Positions 1 through 6,240 of a stretch of 10,593 nucleotides of DNA are shown one piece after another. The translations under genes and the position numbers were made by a program. This stretch comes from CAYZDV01 sp964477275 (GTDB taxonomy: Bacteria > Acidobacteriota > Aminicenantia > Aminicenantales > Aminicenantaceae), in the NCBI GenBank assembly GCA_964477275.1, contig CAYZDV010000069.1, positions 1 through 10,593 on the forward strand, in the 5' to 3' direction. The stretch's first letter is position 1; every line of letters starts with the position of its first letter. A model generated the notes under the pieces. That model searched no databases and was not told the origin of the DNA. It worked only from the letters and a program-made list of their open reading frames with translations.

Positions 1-425
1 CTGCCAGGGATTTTCCCTTTCGGGTCAGGAGGCGGACGCGGATCCTGCCCGATGACGAATGGGATGTTTTGATTCTGGACACAATGGGAGAGCTGGCTCA
101 GACCTATGCTCTCTGCGACCTTGCTTTCGTGGGAGGAAGCCTGGTTCCCCGGGGAGGTCACAACCTGCTCGAGCCGGCTTTTTATGGAAAACCCGTGATT
201 TTCGGTCCCTATATGGATAATTTTGCCCATCTGGCCAGGACATTTGTCCGGGCCGGTGCAGCGCGGGTCGTGGATGACGAGAAAGACCTGTGCGAGATGT
301 TCCTCAGGGTAGATGAACAATTGATTCAGGAAATGGGCGTCAAAGCGAGGCAGGCCCTGGATTCTCTGCGGGGAGCGACTGAGAAAACCATCAAGGCCAT
401 CGAAGAGATGATGGCCAGGGGTTGA
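1..425 (+). CDS. waaA: 3-deoxy-D-manno-octulosonic acid (Kdo) transferase, C-terminal part
   Basis: Partial gene; the 5' end lies before the window and the reading frame is open from base 3, giving the last 140 residues. The enzyme transfers Kdo from CMP-Kdo to lipid A precursor on the cytoplasmic face of the inner membrane. Visible hallmarks of the C-terminal GT-B nucleotide-binding half are DTMGEL followed by YALCDLAFVGGSLV, then GGHNLLEP and GKPVIFGPYMDNF, which is the conserved block of WaaA/KdtA. The family is usually about 420 residues, so roughly a third is present. The TTG at base 69 is not the real start because coding similarity continues upstream of it (DDEWDV). The stop is 6 bases before the next gene, so the two are probably co-transcribed. 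Presence of this gene indicates an LPS-bearing Gram-negative cell. Confidence 0.93.
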   Translation, partial: ARDFPFRVRRRTRILPDDEWDVLILDTMGELAQTYALCDLAFVGGSLVPRGGHNLLEPAFYGKPVIFGPYMDNFAHLARTFVRAGAARVVDDEKDLCEMFLRVDEQLIQEMGVKARQALDSLRGATEKTIKAIEEMMARG

Positions 426-431
426 GACACA

Positions 432-1265
432 ATGGGACGCCATCCGAAGTTTTTCTGCCTCTGCGCTCTTTTCATCGGTATCTTTTTTTCGCATGCGCAG
501 GACTATGTTTTCGCTTCCTATCCTTCTGATGAAGACAGGCTGAACAGGGAATTTTTCATCGATTTCAAGGATGATTTTGGTCTGGTCCTTGTCTCGCCGG
601 CCCGCTGGGAAGGAAAGGATTTCCTGACCTTCTCAGCGGTTTTAGGTGCCGGATGTCTCCTGTTTGCGGTGGACGAAGATATCCAGGACTGGGTCCAGGA
701 GCAGAGGAGTTCCGCCTCCGATGATATCTTTGCCTTTGTCACCCATTTTGGCCATGGAGGGGTTTTGCTCGGCCTGATGACAGTGCTTTACACGACCGGC
801 GAGCTGTCTCACAGCAACACCCTGAGAAAGACGGCGCTTTTAAGCCTGGAAAGCTGGCTGACGACAGGTTTGATCGTCTTGAGCTTGAAGACGGTCATCG
901 GCAGAGCCCGTCCCCAGACGAGCGATGCGAGCGATTCCTTTCATCTTTTCTCCCTGAAATCCCGCTTCCATTCCCTTCCCTCGGGACATTCTTCATCGGT
1001 CTTTGCTGTGGCGACAGTGATCGCCGACCAGTCGAAATCCGCCTTTGTGGATGCTCTGGCCTATTCCCTGGCGACCCTCGTTGCTTTCTCCAGAGTCCAC
1101 AACAACAAGCACTGGGCATCGGACGTCTTTTTAGGCGCTTCAATCGGCCACTTTGTGGCCAGAAAAGTGATATCGCTGAGCCGGGACCGGCAATCCCGGA
1201 AGGCGGATCTTTCTTTCCATTTTTTACCTGCTGGCAGTGCTCTTACGCTTGAAGTCTCATTTTAA
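432..1265 (+). CDS. PAP2-family (type 2 phosphatidic acid) phosphatase, envelope
   Basis: A 277-residue membrane-associated phosphatase. The three PAP2 signature motifs are all present and intact: K152-x6-R159-P160 (KTVIGRARP), P183-S184-G185-H186 (PSGH), and S220-R221-x5-H227-x3-D231 (SRVHNNKHWASD). H186, H227 and D231 are the expected catalytic residues. A signal-like hydrophobic segment covers residues 7-20 with a plausible cleavage after A22. Hydrophobic segments follow near residues 65-80, 100-120, 135-150, 190-218 and 232-245. The C-terminus ends in phenylalanine within a strand-like tail (LTLEVSF). AGGGG at 417-421 lies 10 bases before the ATG. Members of the family remove phosphate from undecaprenyl pyrophosphate, phosphatidylglycerol phosphate or lipid A. 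Close linkage to waaA makes a lipid A or lipid-carrier substrate reasonable, but the sequence does not decide between them. Confidence 0.88.
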   Translation: MGRHPKFFCLCALFIGIFFSHAQDYVFASYPSDEDRLNREFFIDFKDDFGLVLVSPARWEGKDFLTFSAVLGAGCLLFAVDEDIQDWVQEQRSSASDDIFAFVTHFGHGGVLLGLMTVLYTTGELSHSNTLRKTALLSLESWLTTGLIVLSLKTVIGRARPQTSDASDSFHLFSLKSRFHSLPSGHSSSVFAVATVIADQSKSAFVDALAYSLATLVAFSRVHNNKHWASDVFLGASIGHFVARKVISLSRDRQSRKADLSFHFLPAGSALTLEVSF

Positions 1266-1270
1266 AACCC

Positions 1271-1329
1271 GGCTTTTCGACGATTCGAAAATGCCGACCT
1301 GCGGGAAGGATGCCCGGAGTTCCGCAGGT
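1271..1329. repeat. Two tandem hairpins in the spacer after the PAP2 gene
   Basis: Immediately after the PAP2 stop are two adjacent inverted repeats. The first pairs GGCTTTTCGA (1271-1280) with TCGAAAA-T-GCC (1285-1295) across a four-base CGAT loop, with one bulged T. The second pairs ACCTGCGG (1297-1304) with CCGCAGGT (1322-1329), extendable by AA/TT across a bulged G, with a loop of about 12 bases. Neither is followed by a T-run on the + strand, so they are not textbook intrinsic terminators. They may mark the end of the upstream transcript, stabilise its 3' end, or be a dispersed repeat unit. No second copy was noticed in this window. Confidence 0.55.
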
Positions 1330-1358
1330 TGATTGAATAGAATGAAAAAATGAAAGAG

Positions 1359-1363
1359 AGGAG
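1359..1363 (+). promoter_or_regulatory. Ribosome binding site that favours the start at 1368
   Basis: AGGAG lies 4 bases before the ATG at 1368, inside the GA-rich run 1356-1363. The alternative in-frame ATG at 1350 has only an A-rich sequence and no Shine-Dalgarno match before it. Starting at 1368 also gives a compact Tat signal peptide. Confidence 0.6.
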
Positions 1364-1367
1364 TTCC

Positions 1368-3071
1368 ATGAAAAGAGTCATCAGCCGGAGAGATTTTCTC
1401 AAAAAGACATCACGGGCAGTGGCCACAGCCGGCATCGGTGGCTGCGGCCTGCTGCTCAAGGGGTGTTCGACAAAAAAGGATTTTGACATCCTCATAAAGG
1501 ACGGCTTGATTTTTGATGGTTCGGGTGGAGAACCCGGCACGGCCGATGTGGGAACGAGCGGAGACAGAATAAAAGAAATCGGTGCCATTCCGGCCGCCAG
1601 GGCTAAAACGGTTCTCGATGCCAGGCAGCTCGCTGTGTGCCCCGGGTTTATCGATGCCCACGATCACACCGACGTGGAGCTCCTGGTCAATCCGCGGGCA
1701 GAGAGCTCGATTCGCCAGGGCATCACCACACTGGTCAGCGGCAACTGCGGCGGCTCTCCCTTCCCCATTGCCGATGAAATCTTCGAAGAGGAGAAGGAGA
1801 ATCTCAAGGAAATTTACGGGCTCGAGCTGACCTGGAACGACATCAACGGCTTCTTTTCCAGGCTGGAGGAAACGCGCATGGCCCTGAATTATTCCAGTCT
1901 GGTCGGGCATGGCGCCATTCGGGGCGCTGCAATGGGCTTCTCCGACCGTCCACCCACAGAAGGGGAGCTGGAGAGGATGAAAAGGATGGTGGCGGAAAAC
2001 CTCCGGGCCGGCGCATTGGGCTTGTCCACAGGCCTTGAGTATGCACCGGGAAGTTACGCCAAGCCGGATGAGATCGAAGCGTTGTGCGGGATGGCTGCCT
2101 CCCAGGGAGGGATATACGCCACCCACATGAGGGACGAAGGAGACCGTTTGATCGAATCCCTGGATGAGTCGATCCAGGTTGCCCGGAAAACCGGTATCTC
2201 CCTCCAGATTTCCCACTTTAAGATCGCTTATCCCCGGAACTGGAGGAAGATCGACGCTGCTTTGGCCAGGATCGAAGAGGCCAGTCAAAACGGGATTTCC
2301 ATCTTCTGTGACCGTTATCCGTATATCGCAGGGTCCACAGGACTCAGCTTTTATTTTCCTCTCTGGGCGAGGGAGGGAACAACCGATGAATTTTTAGCCC
2401 GGCTGAAGGACACCGCACTCGAAAACCGGCTCCGGGCCCATCTGGCCGAGCAGGAAAAGAAGCTCGGCTCCTGGGAAAAAGTGGTCATTTCCTCGGTGGT
2501 GACCGACGAAAACAGGCAATTCGAAGGGAAAAACATCCTCGAAGGGGCTCGCCTGGCAGGAAAAGACCCCTTCACTTTCATGCGCGACCTGCTCGTCGAG
2601 GAGCGGAACAGGGTGGGAATGGTGATCTTCATGATGAGCGAGGAGAACTTGAAGAGAATTCTTGCCCATCCACTGGTGGGTGTGGGCACAGACGGCTCAG
2701 CCGTCGCACCCTACGGCCTTCTCCGCAGGGGGAAGCCCCATCCCCGCCTTTACGGGACATTTCCCAGGGTGCTCGGGAAATATGTCCGGGAGGATAAGGT
2801 TTGTCCCATGCCGGAGATGGTGAAGAAGATGACCTCTGTTCCGGCCCGAAGGTTTGGTCTTGAGAAAAGGGGTCTCCTCGCTCCTGGATATTTCGCCGAC
2901 CTTGTCGTCTTTGACCCGGAGCGAGTTATGGACAGGGCCACCTGGGTTGACCCCCATCAGTATCCGGCGGGGATCGAATATGTCCTGGTCAACGGCAGAG
3001 TGGCCATTGACCGGGGCGAGCACAGCGGCGGTCTGCCGGGAAAAATCCTGAAGAAAAAGATCACGGCATGA
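1368..3071 (+). CDS. Tat-exported D-aminoacylase-type amidohydrolase (N-acyl-D-amino-acid deacylase family)
   Basis: A 567-residue metal-dependent hydrolase likely to release D-amino acids from N-acyl-D-amino acids or related D-configured peptides. The N-terminus carries a twin-arginine signal (SRRDFLKK, residues 6-13) and then a hydrophobic stretch ending at C33 (LLKGC), which could be a lipobox with an unusual lysine at -2. Family metal and catalytic residues are visible: H98 and H100 (DAHDHTD), C127 (GNCGGS), H253 (THMRDEG), H283 (ISHFK) and D442 (GTDGS). The spacings 98-127 and 253-283 equal those of the structurally known D-aminoacylase (67-96 and 220-250). The closing PARRFGLEKRG and GYFADLVVFDP block is typical of amidohydrolases. 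It is longer than the roughly 480-residue classical enzyme, mainly between H283 and D442. The start at 1368 is preferred over 1350 because of AGGAG at 1359-1363. The stop overlaps the next gene by ATGA. Exact substrate is unknown; a D-glutamate or dipeptide deacylase role is possible. Confidence 0.9.
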   Translation: MKRVISRRDFLKKTSRAVATAGIGGCGLLLKGCSTKKDFDILIKDGLIFDGSGGEPGTADVGTSGDRIKEIGAIPAARAKTVLDARQLAVCPGFIDAHDHTDVELLVNPRAESSIRQGITTLVSGNCGGSPFPIADEIFEEEKENLKEIYGLELTWNDINGFFSRLEETRMALNYSSLVGHGAIRGAAMGFSDRPPTEGELERMKRMVAENLRAGALGLSTGLEYAPGSYAKPDEIEALCGMAASQGGIYATHMRDEGDRLIESLDESIQVARKTGISLQISHFKIAYPRNWRKIDAALARIEEASQNGISIFCDRYPYIAGSTGLSFYFPLWAREGTTDEFLARLKDTALENRLRAHLAEQEKKLGSWEKVVISSVVTDENRQFEGKNILEGARLAGKDPFTFMRDLLVEERNRVGMVIFMMSEENLKRILAHPLVGVGTDGSAVAPYGLLRRGKPHPRLYGTFPRVLGKYVREDKVCPMPEMVKKMTSVPARRFGLEKRGLLAPGYFADLVVFDPERVMDRATWVDPHQYPAGIEYVLVNGRVAIDRGEHSGGLPGKILKKKITA

Positions 3072-4018
3072 GAGCTTCGCATCCGTTGGAGAAGCGTTCC
3101 ATCTCGATTTTCTGGAGTGCTGAGCTGAAAAAAATGTTCTTGCTGCTGTTTCTCCTTTTCTCACACTTTGTCCCCTGTCTTTCTGCTCAACCCGTGGATA
3201 AGATCGTCTCTCCCTCCGGAGTGGAAGTGGAGTTTTTTCCGGCCACCCTGGAGCCGGGCGATGTGGTGGTGGTGAGAATCGCTCATCCGGCAAACATCCA
3301 GGAGGCTTACCTCAGTATGAATGAAAGCAGATATCCCATGGGGCAAGGCCGGAGAGGCTTTGGTCTGTATGCCTTTGTCGGCATCTCCATGGAAATCGAA
3401 CCCGGCCTCTATGAGCTGAAGGTCTTCCTGAAAAAGGACACCGGGAGATGGGAGAGGGTCGAAGGTTTCATCTCTGTCCTGCCCAGAAAATACCGGGTGG
3501 CCAGATTATGGGTGGAGGAGAGGTTCCTCGTCCCGCCGTTAGAGTTTCGTGACCGGATCGAATGGGAAGCCCGAATTTTGAGAGCTCTCTATGAGATCCG
3601 GAATCCCCGATGGCTGGGAGATGGAAGGTTCATCCCTCCTGTTGAGGGGAGGATAAGCGCCGGCTTTGGCGAGAGAAGGATTTACAATGATTCCCATCGA
3701 TCCACCCATCGGGGAGTGGATATCTCCGGACCTCCCGGGAGACCGGTGAAGGCCGCAAACTCAGGTAACGTCGTTCTGGCCAGCGATCTCTATTATGCCG
3801 GGAAGACGGTGATCATCGACCACGGGCTTGGCGTCTACACTCTCTACTGCCACTTTTCAAAGATAAGGGTCAGGACAGGGACATGGGTCAGCAAAGGGCA
3901 GGTCATCGGCGAAATCGGAGCCTCGGGCCGGGTGACAGGACCCCATCTTCACTGGAGCGCGAAGATGTCAGGAACGGATGTTGACCCCATTTCCCTGCTG
4001 AGTCTCGAACTCGATTAA
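3068..4018 (+). CDS. M23-family (LytM-type) zinc metallopeptidase, secreted
   Basis: A 316-residue exported protein with a C-terminal peptidase M23 domain, a fold that cuts peptidoglycan cross-bridges or stem peptides. Zinc and catalytic residues are complete: H214 and D218 (HRGVD), H262 (YCHFS), and H293 and H295 (HLH). The conserved VIIDHGLGVYTLYCHF and VSKGQVIGEIGASG segments surround them. The N-terminal half (residues about 45-160) looks like a beta-rich domain with no motif I recognise. The start at 3068 overlaps the previous stop (ATGA), which implies translational coupling. A clean signal peptide begins at M23 (ATG at 3134; hydrophobic FLLLFLLF, cleavage likely after A40), so the true start may be 3134, although no strong ribosome site precedes either. 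All metal ligands are kept, so it is probably an active hydrolase and not an activator of the EnvC/NlpD type. Convergent with the S9 peptidase gene 22 bases away. Confidence 0.9.
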   Translation: MRASHPLEKRSISIFWSAELKKMFLLLFLLFSHFVPCLSAQPVDKIVSPSGVEVEFFPATLEPGDVVVVRIAHPANIQEAYLSMNESRYPMGQGRRGFGLYAFVGISMEIEPGLYELKVFLKKDTGRWERVEGFISVLPRKYRVARLWVEERFLVPPLEFRDRIEWEARILRALYEIRNPRWLGDGRFIPPVEGRISAGFGERRIYNDSHRSTHRGVDISGPPGRPVKAANSGNVVLASDLYYAGKTVIIDHGLGVYTLYCHFSKIRVRTGTWVSKGQVIGEIGASGRVTGPHLHWSAKMSGTDVDPISLLSLELD

Positions 4019-4040
4019 GCGGCCTTCGCTTCACCGTTCT

Positions 4041-6077
4041 TTACTGCAAATACTTCCGAAACCACTCGTGGACAGTCTTCCACCAGAGCTCCGCATTCCG
4101 GGGCTTCTGGACGAAATGGTCCTCGTCTGGGAAATAGAGCATCCTGGAGGGAACATCCATCCTCTGCAGGGCGGTGAAGAGCTGGAATCCTTGAGTGACA
4201 GGAACCCTGTAGTCCAGCTGGCCGTGAATCACCAGACAGGGCGTCTTGAAGTTCTGAACAGAGGAGCTCGGCGACCATCTCTCGAACATTTCCGGGTTTG
4301 ACCACGGCGTTCCTCTGAACTCCCATTCGGGAAACCACAGCTCTTCGGTTGCGCCGTACATCGAGCGAAGGTCGAAGACTCCGGCATGAGAGATGAGGCA
4401 GTTGAACCTGTCGGTGTGTCCTTCCAGCCAGTTGATCATATAGCCGCCATAGGAAGCGCCGGCCGCCGCCAGCCGCTTCCCGTCGATGAAACCGTAATGG
4501 CTGAGGAGGTAGTCGAGGCCTTTCATGATGTCCTCGAAAGGTTTCCCTCCCCAGTCTCCGCTGATGGAGTCGGTAAAGGTCTGGCCGTATCCTGTGCTGC
4601 CGTGGAAGTTGATCATGGCCACCGCATAACCGGGAGCAGCGAACATCTGGGCGTTCCAGCGGTAATGGAAGTTGTCCGACCAGGCGCCCTGGGGGCCTCC
4701 GTGGATGAGCATGACCAGCGGGTATTTCCGGGATGCATCGAAAAAGGGCGGCTTGAGCAGAAACCCGTGGACCTTGACTCCTGCTGCGCCCTCAAACCAG
4801 AATTCTTCGGCAGGGTTCATCTCCAGCTTTCCGAGAAGGTTTTCGTTCACCGCTGTGAGCGGCTCCATTGTTGTTGTCTTGAGGTCGAAAGAGAAAAGCT
4901 CGGCAGGATGATGGATGGCCTGCTTGAGAAAGTGGATTTTTTTCCCATCGGGAGAGAGGCAGGGCGAGCTGATGAAATGGCCTTCCAGGATTTTTTCTAT
5001 TTTTTTATTCCTGAGATAGATCCGGGCCAGGGAGATGCGTCCTTTCTCCTCAAAGGTAAAAAAGAGGGATGAGCTGTCCGGGGACCAGATGATGTCATCC
5101 ACCGACCTGTCCAGGTCCGCTGTCAGGTCGACCGACGTTTTATCCCTGCGGTCGTAAAGGATGAGGCTGTATCTGTCGGCTTCGAATCCGGGTCTGGCCA
5201 TGGCCCGGTAGGCGATGAACCGCCCGTCGGGTGAGTAGTGAGGCGAGTTGTCGTTAGCCCTGTTTTGGGTGATTTGTTCGATTTCTCCTCCCCCGACCGG
5301 AGTGATGAACAGGTCGTTGTTTGTTCCCAGGGCAAGCCTGAGTTCAGGGTCGATGTTGCGCACAAAACAGATTTCTTTTCCATCCGGGGAAAAGGCGTAG
5401 TCGCGGCGGCTGCCGAGAGAGATGGGAGGGGTATCGAAATCGCCGGGCGTCACATCAACGGCCTTCCCTCCCTCAGCAGGGATGACAAGAAGGTGACTCC
5501 TTTTCCCGTCCCGCCATGAGTTCCAGTGCCGGAAGAGGAGCTGATCGAACATCTTGGCTTTGACCGGGCTTTTTTCCATCTCAGCGTTTCTTTTCTCGTT
5601 GCATTCATCATCCGGACAGCCGGGAAAGACGGAGGAGACAAAGGCCAGGTGCTTTCCGGTCGGCGACCAGACGACACCGCTCGCTCCGGTTGAAATCGCG
5701 GACAGCGGAGTGGCTTCGCCTCCGCGAAGTCCGATGGTCCAGATTTGGGGAGTCCCCGAGCGGGTGGAGATAAAGGCGATTTTCTTTCCGTCGGGGGAAA
5801 AGCGGGGGTGGAAGTCGGCTTTGGGGCTTGAGGTGAGCCTCCAGGGAGCGCCGCCTGAAGTCGCGACAACCCAGATATCGCTGTTACTGGAGTTTGTCTC
5901 TTTGTCCATTTCGGTGATGACAAAGGCGATGAGGTCACCCTCTGGGGATATCTGCGGGTCGCTGAGACGCTTGATGCGGATGAAGTCGTCGAAGCTGATT
6001 GGCTCGGTGGCCGGTCCGGCCTGCGCCCAGAGGGCAAACAGGAAGAAAGCGAAAATGGTCGAAAAAATTTTTTTCAT
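4041..6077 (-). CDS. Secreted S9 family serine peptidase (prolyl oligopeptidase / acylaminoacyl-peptidase / DPP5 type)
   Basis: A 678-residue protein whose ATG (6077-6075) follows AAGGAGGGA with 5 bases between GGAGG and the start. A Sec signal peptide occupies residues 1-20, with cleavage likely after AQA. Residues about 40-390 form a beta-propeller with recurrent SPDG-type PD40 motifs: SPEG at 44, SPDG at 94, SPTG at 138, SPDG at 230, SPDG at 282, SPDS at 332 and SPDG at 375, consistent with seven blades. The C-terminal alpha/beta-hydrolase domain has the oxyanion motif HGGP, the nucleophile S542 in GASYGGYM, D622 in HGQLDY and H654 in DEDHF, so the catalytic triad is complete. Length and layout match the S9C subfamily. 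Such enzymes release dipeptides or N-acylated residues from peptides. It likely acts in the periplasm or outside the cell in peptide degradation. C154 and C159 could form a disulfide. It has its own candidate promoter, so it appears to be monocistronic. Confidence 0.93.
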   Translation of the reverse strand: MKKIFSTIFAFFLFALWAQAGPATEPISFDDFIRIKRLSDPQISPEGDLIAFVITEMDKETNSSNSDIWVVATSGGAPWRLTSSPKADFHPRFSPDGKKIAFISTRSGTPQIWTIGLRGGEATPLSAISTGASGVVWSPTGKHLAFVSSVFPGCPDDECNEKRNAEMEKSPVKAKMFDQLLFRHWNSWRDGKRSHLLVIPAEGGKAVDVTPGDFDTPPISLGSRRDYAFSPDGKEICFVRNIDPELRLALGTNNDLFITPVGGGEIEQITQNRANDNSPHYSPDGRFIAYRAMARPGFEADRYSLILYDRRDKTSVDLTADLDRSVDDIIWSPDSSSLFFTFEEKGRISLARIYLRNKKIEKILEGHFISSPCLSPDGKKIHFLKQAIHHPAELFSFDLKTTTMEPLTAVNENLLGKLEMNPAEEFWFEGAAGVKVHGFLLKPPFFDASRKYPLVMLIHGGPQGAWSDNFHYRWNAQMFAAPGYAVAMINFHGSTGYGQTFTDSISGDWGGKPFEDIMKGLDYLLSHYGFIDGKRLAAAGASYGGYMINWLEGHTDRFNCLISHAGVFDLRSMYGATEELWFPEWEFRGTPWSNPEMFERWSPSSSVQNFKTPCLVIHGQLDYRVPVTQGFQLFTALQRMDVPSRMLYFPDEDHFVQKPRNAELWWKTVHEWFRKYLQ

Positions 6078-6123
6078 TCATCCCTCCTTTTTTCCGGATT
6101 GGAATTCCTGGAGAAGAAATTTT

Positions 6124-6152
6124 ATTATAGTCAAAAGTCTATGGATTGGAAA
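6124..6152 (-). promoter_or_regulatory. Candidate sigma70-type promoter for the S9 peptidase gene
   Basis: On the - strand, a perfect -10 hexamer TATAAT (6129-6124) lies 17 bases from TTTCCA (6152-6147), which matches the -35 consensus at four of six positions. Transcription would begin near 6117, leaving about 40 bases of leader containing the AAGGAGGGA ribosome site. Confidence 0.55.
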
Positions 6153-6188
6153 GAAACCCTGTCACGGAAAAAGAAATGCTATCCCAGG

Positions 6189-6217
6189 TTGACAATGATT
6201 TTCTCCATTTCTATAGT
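6189..6217 (+). promoter_or_regulatory. Near-consensus sigma70-type promoter for the permuted iPGM gene
   Basis: A perfect -35 hexamer TTGACA (6189-6194), a spacer of exactly 17 bases, and TATAGT (6212-6217), one base from the consensus -10. The predicted start of transcription is near 6224, giving a leader of under 20 bases that contains GGGAG at 6232-6236. This is the strongest promoter-like sequence I saw in the window and suits a highly expressed housekeeping gene. Confidence 0.75.
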
Positions 6218-6240
6218 ATAGGCTGATTTGCGGGAGAGCA

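Noticed and set aside
1410..2288. 292-codon - strand open frame opposite the D-aminoacylase gene
   Set aside because: Shadow of the amidohydrolase gene, whose metal-binding residues are all in the + frame.
4017..4031. Possible bidirectional terminator between the convergent M23 and S9 genes
   Set aside because: AAGCG can pair with CGCTT around a five-base loop, but a five-base stem with no clear T-run on either strand is too weak to call.
4386..5072. 228-codon + strand open frame opposite the S9 peptidase
   Set aside because: Covers the region of the S9 catalytic serine in antisense; no independent protein features.
6079..6081. Alternative ATG just upstream of the S9 peptidase start
   Set aside because: It is in a different frame from the signal peptide and peptidase sequence, and the reading it opens shows no sensible product.
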